From Hydrogenimonas sp. (GTDB lineage Bacteria; Campylobacterota; Campylobacteria; Campylobacterales; Hydrogenimonadaceae): DNA of 36,122 nt. The notes under the pieces are model-generated. The model did no database searches. It was not told the origin of the DNA and worked only from the letters and a program-made list of their open reading frames with translations. Shown piece after piece: positions 7,909 through 16,026 of the stretch (positions within the stretch are counted from its first letter, which is position 1; each line of letters opens with the position of its first letter). Location: positions 1 through 36,122 of the forward strand of contig WFUN01000020.1 of assembly GCA_015484905.1 (NCBI GenBank). Direction: 5' to 3'. A program made the position numbers and the translations under genes.

Positions 7909-9465
7909 ATGCAAACATACAATATCTATTATGAATCAGCATTGACTTTTCACCTTTTGCCAATGGAAGAGATAAACAAAGCAAAATCTGTACTCATTCA
8001 GATTTTCAGCGGAAACCCTTCACGTGCAATGCTTGAAAAATTGGTTAAAGAGACAAGAGTTTTCTTCCCCGATGCGGTAATCGCAGGAGTGACGACAAGC
8101 GGAGAAGTATCCGATCAAAAACTGAGCGTCTATAAAACCCTTATCTCTATAACCACTTTCAAAAAGACAAAAGTCACCTCTATGTCAATCGATGCGATAA
8201 CTCCTGAAAACAGTTACGATGCAGGCCTTATCCTTGCACAAAAACTCGCCAAAAAAGAGACCAAACTTCTGATTCTGTATACCGAAGGACTTTTCGTAAA
8301 TTCCGACGACTTTCTTGCAGGTGTAAACTCACACGCTCCACACATACCTGTGTGTGGCGGTGTAGCTGCAGACAATGGCAAATTTTTTGAAACCTTCGTT
8401 TTGCATGACGACAAAGTTCTTTCCAAAGGAGCTGTGGGTATAGCTTTAAGCGGAAAACATCTGAATGTCGAAATAGAATATATGAGCGACTGGGAAGCCA
8501 TCGGTCCCGATTTTACAATAACAAAATCTGAAAAAAACCGAATATACGAGATAAATCGCCGAAATGCCGTCGATTTTGTCAGGCACTACTTGGGAGACCA
8601 CTTTATAGACAACCTTCCGGAAACAGGTTTTGAAATCTCTTTGATATTCGAGCATGAAGGGTGCTCGCTAAATCGTAATGTCGTTGCCGTAGACAAGGAT
8701 GGTGCACTTGTATTTACCGGAAATATACCGGAAAAAAGTCTCTGCAAATTTGGATATATAGACCGTAACAAGGTCGCTTCAAAATCTTTTTGCGGTCTTA
8801 AAATGTTCAGCGATACGCATGTCGAAAGCATCTTTATTTTTTCGGGAATGGGACGCAGAAAACTTTTAAAGGAGATAAGCGCAAAACGTCTTGAACTTTT
8901 TGCCGATGTTGCATCGGTAAGCGGTTTTTTTGGGTATGGAGAGTTTGTATATATAGATTCGAAAAACTGCCTTCTTAACCAGTCATGCAGCGTCATAGGT
9001 CTGAGTGAAAGAAAAAAATCTTCGGTTACAGAGTCTGTATGCATGATCTTTCATGACAAAGAGGGATGTGAGGTTCAAAGGGCGTTGGCACATCTCGTTA
9101 CAATCACCAACAAAGAGCTCGAAGAGAAAGTAAAGCAGCTCGAGACGCTTCTTTCGTATCTACCGGCCGGAGTTATCTATTATGACAAGAATCTGCAGAT
9201 AACTCTTTACAATGAACTTGGTATCAATCAGATCGGAATAGATCCAAAAGAAAAAGAGTTTAGGGATTTGAACAGGCTGCAGGAAGTTTGGGTTTCAACA
9301 CTTTTCAAAGAGACGCTCAAACAAAACGAGAGGATCGTAGGAGGCGCATTGTCAAAAACTTCCGATGGGAAACGTGTATACATTCGTATAAAAACCGTTC
9401 CTTTGGAGCAAAACGGAGAGGTGATTGGAGCGATGGCAATTATTCAAACCGAAGGCAAATTATGA
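7909..9465 (+). CDS. FIST-domain sensory protein with C-terminal PAS domain
   Basis: A 518-residue soluble protein. Residues about 5-195 form the FIST N domain (IAGVTTSGEVSD near 58-69 and VCGGVAADNG near 148-157), and about 210-385 the FIST C domain (ending around SGFFGYGEFVYI). A short coiled coil (NKELEEKVKQLETLL, about 401-415) leads to a PAS-like domain at about 414-515 that starts LPAGVIYYDKNL and ends in a GAMAIIQ strand. FIST domains are thought to bind small ligands such as amino acids. No kinase, cyclase or chemotaxis output domain follows, so the signal must pass to a partner. I chose the ATG at 7909 because AGAAGGG precedes it; the ATG at 7870 has no ribosome site. The stop overlaps the next gene's ATG. 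Confidence 0.85.
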   Translation: MQTYNIYYESALTFHLLPMEEINKAKSVLIQIFSGNPSRAMLEKLVKETRVFFPDAVIAGVTTSGEVSDQKLSVYKTLISITTFKKTKVTSMSIDAITPENSYDAGLILAQKLAKKETKLLILYTEGLFVNSDDFLAGVNSHAPHIPVCGGVAADNGKFFETFVLHDDKVLSKGAVGIALSGKHLNVEIEYMSDWEAIGPDFTITKSEKNRIYEINRRNAVDFVRHYLGDHFIDNLPETGFEISLIFEHEGCSLNRNVVAVDKDGALVFTGNIPEKSLCKFGYIDRNKVASKSFCGLKMFSDTHVESIFIFSGMGRRKLLKEISAKRLELFADVASVSGFFGYGEFVYIDSKNCLLNQSCSVIGLSERKKSSVTESVCMIFHDKEGCEVQRALAHLVTITNKELEEKVKQLETLLSYLPAGVIYYDKNLQITLYNELGINQIGIDPKEKEFRDLNRLQEVWVSTLFKETLKQNERIVGGALSKTSDGKRVYIRIKTVPLEQNGEVIGAMAIIQTEGKL

Positions 9466-10019
9466 TCGAAGACAAGCTGAGATGGAATGAAAGATACAAA
9501 AACTCTCCTGCTCCACTTAAACCGAGTGGGCTTCTTTTAAGATATATAGAGAAAATATGCGGAAAACATGTACTGGACATCGCGGCAGGAATGGGCAGAC
9601 ACGCCGGATATCTGGTAAATCTCGGATTTTATGTCGATGCGGTCGAATGGAGCGATATAGCGATATCACGTCTATCGTCTATTCCGGGTGTGACAACTAT
9701 AGAAGCGGATCTCGACATAATAAAAGATTTCGAAAAAGAGTACCATGCCATTTTATGTTTCAACTATCTCAACAGAAGACTCTATCCATTGATTCTTAGA
9801 CATCTACTTCCGAATGGAATATTGCTGTTTGAGACTTTTGTCGAAGATGAAAGAAATGAAGGGATCCCTCAAAAACCGGAGTATCTGCTGAAAAAGAACG
9901 AACTGTTGAGCGTTTTCAAAGAGCTGTACATAATAGAATATAAAGAGGAGTTTATATGTCGACCGGGCGGACAGAAGGCGTTGATGGCATCGTTTGCTGC
10001 CATCAAAAAGGCCAAATAG
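9462..10019 (+). CDS. class I SAM-dependent methyltransferase
   Basis: A 185-residue protein with SAM-binding motif I as VLDIAAGMGRHAGYL (about 37-51), followed by the acidic strand end VDAVEWSD and a later LPNGILLFETF strand, typical of small TehB-like methyltransferases. The substrate cannot be told from the sequence. The ATG overlaps the stop of the FIST-PAS gene (ATGA) and GAAGG precedes it, so translation is coupled. The same frame is open upstream to 9288, but that part lies inside the FIST-PAS gene and is not likely to be used. The 3' end overlaps that of flgH on the other strand by 17 bases. Confidence 0.82.
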   Translation: MIEDKLRWNERYKNSPAPLKPSGLLLRYIEKICGKHVLDIAAGMGRHAGYLVNLGFYVDAVEWSDIAISRLSSIPGVTTIEADLDIIKDFEKEYHAILCFNYLNRRLYPLILRHLLPNGILLFETFVEDERNEGIPQKPEYLLKKNELLSVFKELYIIEYKEEFICRPGGQKALMASFAAIKKAK

Positions 10020-10719
10020 ACTCTACTATTTTCGTACCCCAGGCCTGCTGAGTCGCCTCTTTTATATCTCCTTGTGATTCATACAATATCTTTGCATCGG
10101 CTATATACTTCGAATCGATCTGATTCGTTTGAGTTATATCTTCCGGTCTTATTACACCACATACATGAAGAATCTGCTTCTGACCGTCTATGAGCATGGA
10201 ACGTCTACCGTCTATAAAATAGTTGCCGTTTTCCAGTATTTTGACGATTCTGGCAGATATAGTCGTCGTAAACTTTTCACTCCTTTGATGAGAGCCTGCG
10301 CCTTTAAAGCTGACAGTAGAATCGATATTGAAGCCTATATTGGTAAGTTTGTTGGCCTGATTGGTTATACTTCCCATCAGACCTCCTCCACCGGAAGAGC
10401 TCATGACGCCACCTCCAAGCTTGTCGGCTGTTGTTTTGGCAATATTTTTCGTACCACTTGAAGATGATAGGATATTTTCATTTATGACAATCGTTACAAT
10501 ATCGTTAATGTTCATGGCTTTCTTATCCGAAAAGACCGGACTGTCTCCCCTGCCGAAAAGACTGCCAGGATTGTACAAGCCGTATTGAGGTTGTCTGGCC
10601 GGCATCTGTTCCACATATTTTGGCGGCTGGAAATCTATCTTCGCTTCCGTATTATGGGCACTGCATCCAACGAAAAGAAGCAAAACCGCCAACATTATCG
10701 ACACTTCGGTTTTTCTCAT
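10003..10719 (-). CDS. flgH: flagellar L-ring protein FlgH
   Basis: Forms the flagellar L ring in the outer membrane, acting with the P-ring protein FlgI as a bushing for the rod. The 238-residue length is normal. It starts with a lipoprotein signal peptide with lipobox LFVGC (Cys19). The family segments GSLFGRGDSPVFSDKKAMNINDIVTIVI, GAGSHQRSEKFTTTISARI, LENGNYFIDGRR and the closing VESIWPF are all visible. AGAGGAAAG precedes the ATG. A sigma-54-type box lies about 60 bases upstream, the expected control for a hook-basal body gene in this phylum. Here it stands alone, about 9 kb from flgI. Confidence 0.97.
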   Translation of the reverse strand: MRKTEVSIMLAVLLLFVGCSAHNTEAKIDFQPPKYVEQMPARQPQYGLYNPGSLFGRGDSPVFSDKKAMNINDIVTIVINENILSSSSGTKNIAKTTADKLGGGVMSSSGGGGLMGSITNQANKLTNIGFNIDSTVSFKGAGSHQRSEKFTTTISARIVKILENGNYFIDGRRSMLIDGQKQILHVCGVIRPEDITQTNQIDSKYIADAKILYESQGDIKEATQQAWGTKIVESIWPF

Positions 10720-10736
10720 CGGCTTTCCTCTGTTTT

Positions 10737-10745
10737 TGGTATAAT
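10737..10745 (+). promoter_or_regulatory. putative extended -10 box of the YqeY-like gene
   Basis: TGGTATAAT, a perfect -10 with TGG extension, 66 bases before the ATG at 10812. It lies between the flgH start and the flgH sigma-54 box on the opposite strand, so the two divergent promoters are interlocked. Confidence 0.55.
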
Positions 10746-10780
10746 TGTGCTAAAATTCATGGACTTGCTGCAAAACTTGA

Positions 10781-10796
10781 AGCAAAAATTGTTCCA
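10781..10796 (-). promoter_or_regulatory. sigma-54 promoter of flgH
   Basis: On the minus strand this reads TGGAACAATTTTTGCT, matching the sigma-54 pattern TGG(C/A)AC-N5-TTGC(T/A), with exactly ten bases between the -24 GG and the -12 GC. The expected transcription start is near 10770, about 50 bases before the flgH ATG. The same layout occurs before flgI at 20807-20822. Confidence 0.8.
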
Positions 10797-10811
10797 AATA
10801 AAGGTATTTAA

Positions 10812-11261
10812 ATGAGTGGGCTTAAAAAGAGACTTCAAAACGATCTGAAAACAGCTATGAAAGAAAAAAATAACTTCAAGCGCGATGTCATCAGGTTTGT
10901 GATGAGCGCAATCAAGCAGATAGAAGTCGACGAAAGAAAAGAGTTGAGCGATGCCGATATCGAAGCTATTCTTCTAAAACAGATCAAACAGCGAAACGAT
11001 TCTATCAAGCAGTTCAAAGAGGGAGGACGCGAAGACCTGGTCGAAAAGAGCGAAAAAGAGCTGGAAATTCTCCGCAGCTACCTGCCAGAGCCCATGAGCG
11101 AAGAGGAAGTAAGAGAGGTCGTTTCGAAGATAATATCAGAAACAGGCGCCAAAAGCATGAAAGAGATGGGAAGAGTCATGAGCGAAGCCAAGAGAAAAAT
11201 CGGCAGCCGTGCAGAAGGAAGAGTTATAAACCAAATCGCAAAAGAGCTTCTATCCTCGTAA
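10812..11261 (+). CDS. GatB/YqeY domain protein
   Basis: A 149-residue helical protein of the YqeY family, related to the tail of the GatB amidotransferase subunit. Typical segments are the N-terminal basic LKTAMKEKNNFKRDVIRFVMSAIK helix region, ILRSYLPEPMSEEEV near 91-105, and MKEMGRVMSEAKRKIGSRAEG near the end. Members are thought to have a tRNA-related role but their exact function is not settled. AAAGG lies before the ATG. The gene diverges from flgH; its promoter and that of flgH overlap in space. Confidence 0.9.
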   Translation: MSGLKKRLQNDLKTAMKEKNNFKRDVIRFVMSAIKQIEVDERKELSDADIEAILLKQIKQRNDSIKQFKEGGREDLVEKSEKELEILRSYLPEPMSEEEVREVVSKIISETGAKSMKEMGRVMSEAKRKIGSRAEGRVINQIAKELLSS

Positions 11262-11280
11262 GATCGGATCTTCTTTTCAG

Positions 11281-11296
11281 GTACGCTCCGGCGTAC
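11281..11296. repeat. short perfect inverted repeat
   Basis: GTACGC-TCCG-GCGTAC, a six-base-pair stem with a four-base loop, 19 bases after the YqeY-like stop. No T-run follows, so it does not look like a normal Rho-independent terminator; it may stabilise the mRNA 3' end or bind a protein. I see no gene in the surrounding 205 bases (11262-11466). Confidence 0.45.
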
Positions 11297-11466
11297 GACT
11301 TTGAAACTTGTAATTTGCTTCATATTATGTTATATCTTATGTAACTGTGTGATGGATGCAACATACTTTGTCTTTTTTAAAAAAGGCATATTTCGAAATC
11401 GGCACCATTCTTTTGACTCCAAAGAACGGAACGATATTGCATCGATATTCACAAAAAGGAGAGACG

Positions 11467-12117
11467 ATGCTAAAAGACAGATATGAAGCAGGAGAGATTC
11501 TTGCAGATAAACTCGAAAAGCTTGGACCATTGCAAAACCCTATAGTTCTTGCACTGCCACGCGGCGGTGTCTCGGTTGCACATAGAATTGCAAAACGGCT
11601 CAAAGCTCCTCTCGACGTAATTATAGTACGCAAACTTGGTGCTCCATTCAACGAAGAGTTTGCAATAGGCGCACTCGTCGAGGGAGAACCGGAGCGTGTC
11701 ATTTTAAATGAAGAAGCAGTCCGAAGGCTGGGGATAGACAAAGAGTATTTGGACCACATTGTCGAAAAAGAGCGAATTGAGTTGCACCGCCGTCAGAAAA
11801 TGTATCGGGGAAAAGAGAATCCTCTTGGATACCTGGCAGACAAAACGGTCATACTGGTAGATGACGGTATCGCTACCGGATATACAATGAAAGCGGCCCT
11901 CTCCGCGATACGCGAACAGAATCCGGTACAGATAATCGTAGCAGTCCCGGTAGCACCGCCCGATACACTCAAAGAGATGGAACGGATAGCAGACAAGGTG
12001 GTTGTTATTGAGACCCCGGAACCATTCTGGGCCGTAGGAGCGCATTATGAAAAGTTCGACCAGACCGCAGACGAGGAAGTTGTGAAACTTCTGGAAGAGG
12101 CCCGAAAGAAAGATTAA
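11467..12117 (+). CDS. phosphoribosyltransferase family protein
   Basis: A 216-residue type I phosphoribosyltransferase-fold protein. The PRPP-binding motif is [14 protein letters not shown] at about 126-139, with [10 protein letters not shown] near 28-37 and the [16 protein letters not shown] segment near 53-68 typical of a stand-alone subgroup of unknown substrate. The frame is open 37 codons further upstream, but AAAAGGAGA just before the ATG at 11467 and the family alignment support this start. It converges on trpC, with which it shares a four-base TTAA overlap carrying both stop codons. Whether it is a base-salvage enzyme or a phosphorolytic relative cannot be told. Confidence 0.85.
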   Translation: MLKDRYEAGEILADKLEKLGPLQNPIVLALPRGGVSVAHRIAKRLKAPLDVIIVRKLGAPFNEEFAIGALVEGEPERVILNEEAVRRLGIDKEYLDHIVEKERIELHRRQKMYRGKENPLGYLADKTVILVDDGIATGYTMKAALSAIREQNPVQIIVAVPVAPPDTLKEMERIADKVVVIETPEPFWAVGAHYEKFDQTADEEVVKLLEEARKKD

Positions 12118-12902
12118 CGATCATATTTCAGTTTTTTAAGGGCCGATGCAATGTCGTTTTGGCGCATGAAGTGTTCGCCGACTAAAAATGCATCGGCTCC
12201 GACTTCATGAAGATGTACAATCTGTTCATGTTCGCAAATTCCACTCTCTGCTACGATGATTTTACTGTTCGGAATCAGTGGGATCAGCCTTTCGCTCAGG
12301 TTCATATCCATTTCAAACGTCTCAAGATCACGGTGGTTTATACCGATAATATTTGCTCCTGCAAAAATGGCTTTGATAAGATCTTTCTTGTCGTGAATCT
12401 CTACCAAGGCCTCCATTCCAAGATGCCATGTATATTCCAAAAGTTCTTTGAGCTGTTTACGCGTCAATGCCTTTGCAATCAACAGAACAAAATCCGCCCC
12501 ATATACGAGTGCTTCGACAAGCTGATACTTGTCTATGATGAAATCTTTGCGCAAAAGTGGCATCGGTACATACCTGCGTATTTGCGTCAAATATTCCAGA
12601 TCCCCTTGAAAATAGTGAGGTTCTGTCAAAACAGAAAGAGCGTCTGCCCCGCCCTCTTCATACTCTTTCGCGATAGCGATAGGATCAAAATCTTCACGAA
12701 TAACCCCTTTTGAAGGGCTGGCTTTTTTTATTTCGGCAATGATTCTATATGGGTTTTCGGGAGTAGATTTGAGTATTTTATGCACATCCCTTGGAGGAAA
12801 TGGATTGTAGGCCAAAGATCGTCCAAGCCATTCAATAGGAAACTCTTTTTTCTTTCTCTCCAAATCCACTCTGGTACGTGCGATTATTTCATCAAGTATC
12901 AC
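12114..12902 (-). CDS. trpC: indole-3-glycerol phosphate synthase (TrpC)
   Basis: Closes the indole ring in tryptophan synthesis, converting carboxyphenylaminodeoxyribulose phosphate to indole-3-glycerol phosphate. The 262-residue TIM barrel shows [10 protein letters not shown] at 57-66 (catalytic Lys), LRKDFI at 117-122, VEIH at 167-170, INHRDL at 188-193, AESGI and FLVGE. The start is GTG and overlaps the stop of the TPR lipoprotein gene (GTGA), with an AGGAG about nine bases upstream, so it is translationally coupled. No other trp gene is in the window; it is the last gene of an otherwise unrelated operon. Confidence 0.96.
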   Translation of the reverse strand: MILDEIIARTRVDLERKKKEFPIEWLGRSLAYNPFPPRDVHKILKSTPENPYRIIAEIKKASPSKGVIREDFDPIAIAKEYEEGGADALSVLTEPHYFQGDLEYLTQIRRYVPMPLLRKDFIIDKYQLVEALVYGADFVLLIAKALTRKQLKELLEYTWHLGMEALVEIHDKKDLIKAIFAGANIIGINHRDLETFEMDMNLSERLIPLIPNSKIIVAESGICEHEQIVHLHEVGADAFLVGEHFMRQNDIASALKKLKYDR

Positions 12903-14203
12903 TTCTTTTCACTCCTGCATTGGTCTATTTTTTTCCAGTGTAATTTTATCTCTTTATCTTCAAGCCCCATTTTATCGACCACTTTTTTCATAATAGAGCG
13001 AGCCTTCCGGCATTTGCCAAGTTTGAAATACCCCCATGCCAGAGAATCGAGATAAAAGGGTGAGTTGGGAGCCGCTTTCAAAGCCTTTTGCACCAGACCC
13101 ATCCCTCTTTGAAGATCGATATCGTGATCGATCAGCAAATATCCGAGATAATTTAGATAGATCGCTTCATCTACACCCTTTTTAAATGCCAAAGAGAGAG
13201 TATCGTCAACTCTTTTCAGCAACTCTGGATCACTCTTGTCTTTCGCAGCTTCGTAAAGAAGTACGCCGGACTCCGCCAGCCAGATCGGATCCAGTGTCTC
13301 TTTATATAGAGTTTTGGCAAGTTTGAGAGCTTTCTTATACTTTTTTGACTGCTTCAAGACAGCAAGCAAAAACCTCTTGTCGGCATTTGACGTTTCAAGA
13401 ATCTCTATCGCTTTTTTATACCGTTTTTCATATGCATAAATCTCAGCAGCTTTTTGAGCATATTCACTTTTTCCCGTGACCTCATAAAGTCTTGAGTAGA
13501 TGGATGCAAGGTTGTCAAGATCGTTTTCCTGTCGATAAATCTCTGCGAGAAAAAGACAGATTTTCTCACTGCAACCTATTATTTTGCTATGGCTTTCAAG
13601 AAGGTTGACAGTCTTGTCTCTATCTTTGAGTTTATGGAAAAGAATCGACGCCATTTTAACGAGTGATTCGTCATCATGATGTTTTTCGTAAAACCTTTTG
13701 TAAATATCATAAGCTTTGCGACTCTCTCCTTTCAGTATATAAACGGAGGCGAGCATATCCACATTTCTGATATTCTCAGGGTCGAGCATATATGCGCTTT
13801 TCGCACTTTTTAAAGCATCATTTTTTTTGCCGAGTCTGATATTGACAATGGTCAGCAATCTATACAGCTCGTTTTTTCGAAAATCTTTTTTTGCAAGTAT
13901 ATGAAGATTTTCAACAGCTTTGTCATACTTTTTCATGGCGATAAGAAGCTTTATCGCTTCTATCAGATATTCCGGATTTGAAGTCTTGTCATAAAGATCT
14001 TTGAAAACAGTATATGCTTTTGCATACTCTTTATGCTCTTTATAATAAAGAGCAAACAGGATATAGTCATTTTCGAATTCAAAAGATTTGTATTCGGTTT
14101 TTTTGTGGTTTCCTTGAGAATTGTATAGTGGAGTCATATTTTTTTGGGAACACCCCATTAGAAAAAACAGCAACAGAGCTAAGCTCGACAGATACCTGGA
14201 CAT
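12899..14203 (-). CDS. TPR-repeat lipoprotein
   Basis: A 434-residue protein with a lipoprotein signal peptide (lipobox LMGC, Cys18), so it should be membrane-anchored and face the periplasm. Residues from about 45 onward are a long run of tetratricopeptide-like helix pairs, with repeating patterns such as [30 protein letters not shown] and [29 protein letters not shown] arrays hold protein complexes together; the partner is unknown. The start overlaps the end of the upstream cysteine-cluster gene by 25 bases and the end overlaps trpC by four, so it lies within one tight operon. Confidence 0.85.
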   Translation of the reverse strand: MSRYLSSLALLLFFLMGCSQKNMTPLYNSQGNHKKTEYKSFEFENDYILFALYYKEHKEYAKAYTVFKDLYDKTSNPEYLIEAIKLLIAMKKYDKAVENLHILAKKDFRKNELYRLLTIVNIRLGKKNDALKSAKSAYMLDPENIRNVDMLASVYILKGESRKAYDIYKRFYEKHHDDESLVKMASILFHKLKDRDKTVNLLESHSKIIGCSEKICLFLAEIYRQENDLDNLASIYSRLYEVTGKSEYAQKAAEIYAYEKRYKKAIEILETSNADKRFLLAVLKQSKKYKKALKLAKTLYKETLDPIWLAESGVLLYEAAKDKSDPELLKRVDDTLSLAFKKGVDEAIYLNYLGYLLIDHDIDLQRGMGLVQKALKAAPNSPFYLDSLAWGYFKLGKCRKARSIMKKVVDKMGLEDKEIKLHWKKIDQCRSEKK

Positions 14204-14565
14204 TCGTTTCTGAGTTCCTCTTCATTATCTTTAAAATAGTCCCAAAAGGGAAATGTTCTACACTGCAAAGGCCTTACGGGATAGATCATACATCCCAAAA
14301 TGGTCCGGTCGAAAAAGATACAGTCGTATTCACCTTCGGCTCTTTGAATCTCTTTGATCGAATATCTGTACCCCTCTTTTTTGAGAAATTTCTTTATAAA
14401 CTCACTGTTGTCGATACCGAGATAGGCTGCCATTTCAGGAATTTTCTGAACAGCCACCCAGATATATCCGCTCTCTCCCGTGCAACAGTTCCCGGTGCAC
14501 TCCCTGCACGCTTCAGGATCGAAGCTATAATCAAATCCGCTCTTGCTTATCACTCTATCTGACAT
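14179..14565 (-). CDS. YkgJ-family cysteine cluster protein
   Basis: A 128-residue protein with nine cysteines in the YkgJ/UPF0153 arrangement: CRECTGNCC at 20-28, then Cys82, Cys92 and RPLQCRTFPFW with Cys102, and a final CPGIC at 122-126. The family is thought to bind zinc or an Fe-S cluster; function is unknown. There is no signal peptide. It overlaps its upstream neighbour, the TrmN6-like methyltransferase, by 16 bases and its downstream neighbour by 25. Confidence 0.88.
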   Translation of the reverse strand: MSDRVISKSGFDYSFDPEACRECTGNCCTGESGYIWVAVQKIPEMAAYLGIDNSEFIKKFLKKEGYRYSIKEIQRAEGEYDCIFFDRTILGCMIYPVRPLQCRTFPFWDYFKDNEEELRNECPGICRA

Positions 14566-15248
14566 TTTATCGTATGTGTCCTTGCTTTTTTGAATATCTG
14601 CTGCGCTTCCAAAGAATACCCCTCTTTTTCAAAAGGAACAAGAGGTGCCAGCACAGTCGTTTTCGCTTTTGAACCGCTCCTTGCATGTACCATTACAAGT
14701 TTTGCGGCTTTTTCCGCTTTTGGATGAACAAATCGCAGGTGCTCAACTGTCAAAGAATATCTTTTCAGTAGATAAACGATATCGGCAACCTGGGAAGCGT
14801 CATAGCAAAACAGAAAACGGCCCCTTGGTTTTAAAAGTTGTTTCACCTTCTTGAAAAATGCTTCAGGCGGCAGGTGTGAATTGTATCGGCATGCATGAAT
14901 GTGCGGATCTTCACTTTGAATCACACCTTCGTGATAAAAAGGAGGATTGGAGACGATATAATCGAAACGCAAACTGTTTTCATAATCTAGGAAATCGCAT
15001 ACTTCAATCTTCGCTTCTATTCCGTTCACATTCGCGTTTTTTCTTGCAAATTCAGCCATTATCCGCTGCTTCTCCACCAGTATCGGTTTCAGTCCGAAAT
15101 CTCTTGCAAGAAGCAGCCCTATAACCCCTACTCCGCATCCTGCATCCAACAGGTTGCCACCAGGTGAAAACGAACATATAAAATCGTATAAAAAGATTGA
15201 ATCACTGTTGAAACGGTATCCGTTCAGCGGCTGGTAAAATAACACCAT
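14550..15248 (-). CDS. TrmN6-like tRNA1(Val) adenine-N6 methyltransferase
   Basis: A 232-residue class I methyltransferase. SAM motif I is LLDAGCGVGVIG at 33-44 and the catalytic motif is NPPFY at 101-105, the signature of N6-adenine methyltransferases; the N-terminal YRFNSDSIFL segment and overall layout match the TrmN6/YfiC group, which modifies A37 of tRNA1(Val). The frame is open ten codons upstream to a TTG at 15278, but a TATAAT box sits across that region, so I prefer the ATG at 15248, even though its nearest GAGG is only two bases away and the leader would be very short. It is the first gene of a four-gene overlapped operon ending in trpC. Confidence 0.82.
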   Translation of the reverse strand: MVLFYQPLNGYRFNSDSIFLYDFICSFSPGGNLLDAGCGVGVIGLLLARDFGLKPILVEKQRIMAEFARKNANVNGIEAKIEVCDFLDYENSLRFDYIVSNPPFYHEGVIQSEDPHIHACRYNSHLPPEAFFKKVKQLLKPRGRFLFCYDASQVADIVYLLKRYSLTVEHLRFVHPKAEKAAKLVMVHARSGSKAKTTVLAPLVPFEKEGYSLEAQQIFKKARTHTIKCQIE

Positions 15249-15263
15249 ATCCTCATTTTTTGG

Positions 15264-15273
15264 TAGAATTATA
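15264..15273. promoter_or_regulatory. overlapping divergent -10 boxes of kdsB and the trmN6-like gene
   Basis: On the plus strand TGGTAGAAT ends at 15269, about 21 bases before the kdsB ATG; on the minus strand TATAAT occupies 15273-15268, about 20 bases before the methyltransferase ATG. The two -10 hexamers share bases, so RNA polymerase could probably open only one promoter at a time. Confidence 0.45.
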
Positions 15274-15290
15274 TCCAAAAAGGGTCTTTG

Positions 15291-16016
15291 ATGATAATTA
15301 TCCCCGCACGGTTAGGCTCTACAAGATATCCCAAAAAAGTTCTTGCACATATCGGCGAATATCCCATGGTGGTAGCGACAGCCAAAGCTGTGGAAAACAT
15401 CGATACGGTCACAGTGGCTACCGACTCCCAGGAGGTGGCTGATGTATGTTCCGACTATGGCATCAAAACCGTTATAACCAGTGCTGAACATACAAGCGGA
15501 ACAGACCGTATAAATGAAGCCGCAACCCGGCTCGGATTGGGCGATAACGAGACCGTTATCAACGTTCAGGCGGATGAGCCGTTCATAGAGAGTGAAACCA
15601 TCAGATACCTAAGAGAGCTTGTAGAGAAGCATGGCAATGACGAAAATGTCATGATCTGCTCCGTATATAAAAAAATATCTTTTGAAGAGGCCAAAGATCC
15701 AAATCTCGTAAAAGTAGTAACGGATGAGAGCCGTTTCGCCCTCTATTTTTCAAGAAGTGTAATACCGTTTGACAGAGATGGAAGATTTGACGACTATAAA
15801 GGACATATCGGAGTTTACGGCTTCAGACGCAAAATGCTGGAAAGATTCTGCTCGCTTCCGCAATCCATGCTTGAACAGACAGAGAAATTGGAACAGTTAA
15901 GAGCTCTTTCGCACGGATTTAAAATAGCGATGTGCGAAGTGAATACAAAAAGTTTTGGAATAGATACTCCCCAGGATATGCAAAAGGCGTTACAAAAACT
16001 CAAAAGCTCCTTATGA
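15291..16016 (+). CDS. kdsB: 3-deoxy-manno-octulosonate cytidylyltransferase (KdsB)
   Basis: Activates KDO as CMP-KDO for transfer to lipid A during lipopolysaccharide synthesis, in the cytoplasm. The 241-residue length is normal. Visible motifs are the nucleotide-binding IIPARLGSTRYPKK at about 3-16, VATDSQEV, TSGTDRINEA, INVQADEPFIE, and near the end the family EQTEKLEQLRAL and FGIDTPQD. The ATG at 15291 has AAGGG upstream; the TTG immediately before it is not needed. It is probably transcribed alone and stops ten bases from the convergent permease gene. It confirms a Gram-negative, KDO-containing envelope. Confidence 0.97.
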   Translation: MIIIPARLGSTRYPKKVLAHIGEYPMVVATAKAVENIDTVTVATDSQEVADVCSDYGIKTVITSAEHTSGTDRINEAATRLGLGDNETVINVQADEPFIESETIRYLRELVEKHGNDENVMICSVYKKISFEEAKDPNLVKVVTDESRFALYFSRSVIPFDRDGRFDDYKGHIGVYGFRRKMLERFCSLPQSMLEQTEKLEQLRALSHGFKIAMCEVNTKSFGIDTPQDMQKALQKLKSSL

Positions 16017-16026
16017 GTGACTGGTC

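Noticed and set aside
9288-9461. N-terminal extension of the methyltransferase
   Set aside because: It lies within the end of the FIST-PAS gene in another frame and encodes no conserved sequence.
11356-11466. N-terminal extension of the phosphoribosyltransferase
   Set aside because: AAAAGGAGA directly before the ATG at 11467 and the family N-terminus favour the shorter form.
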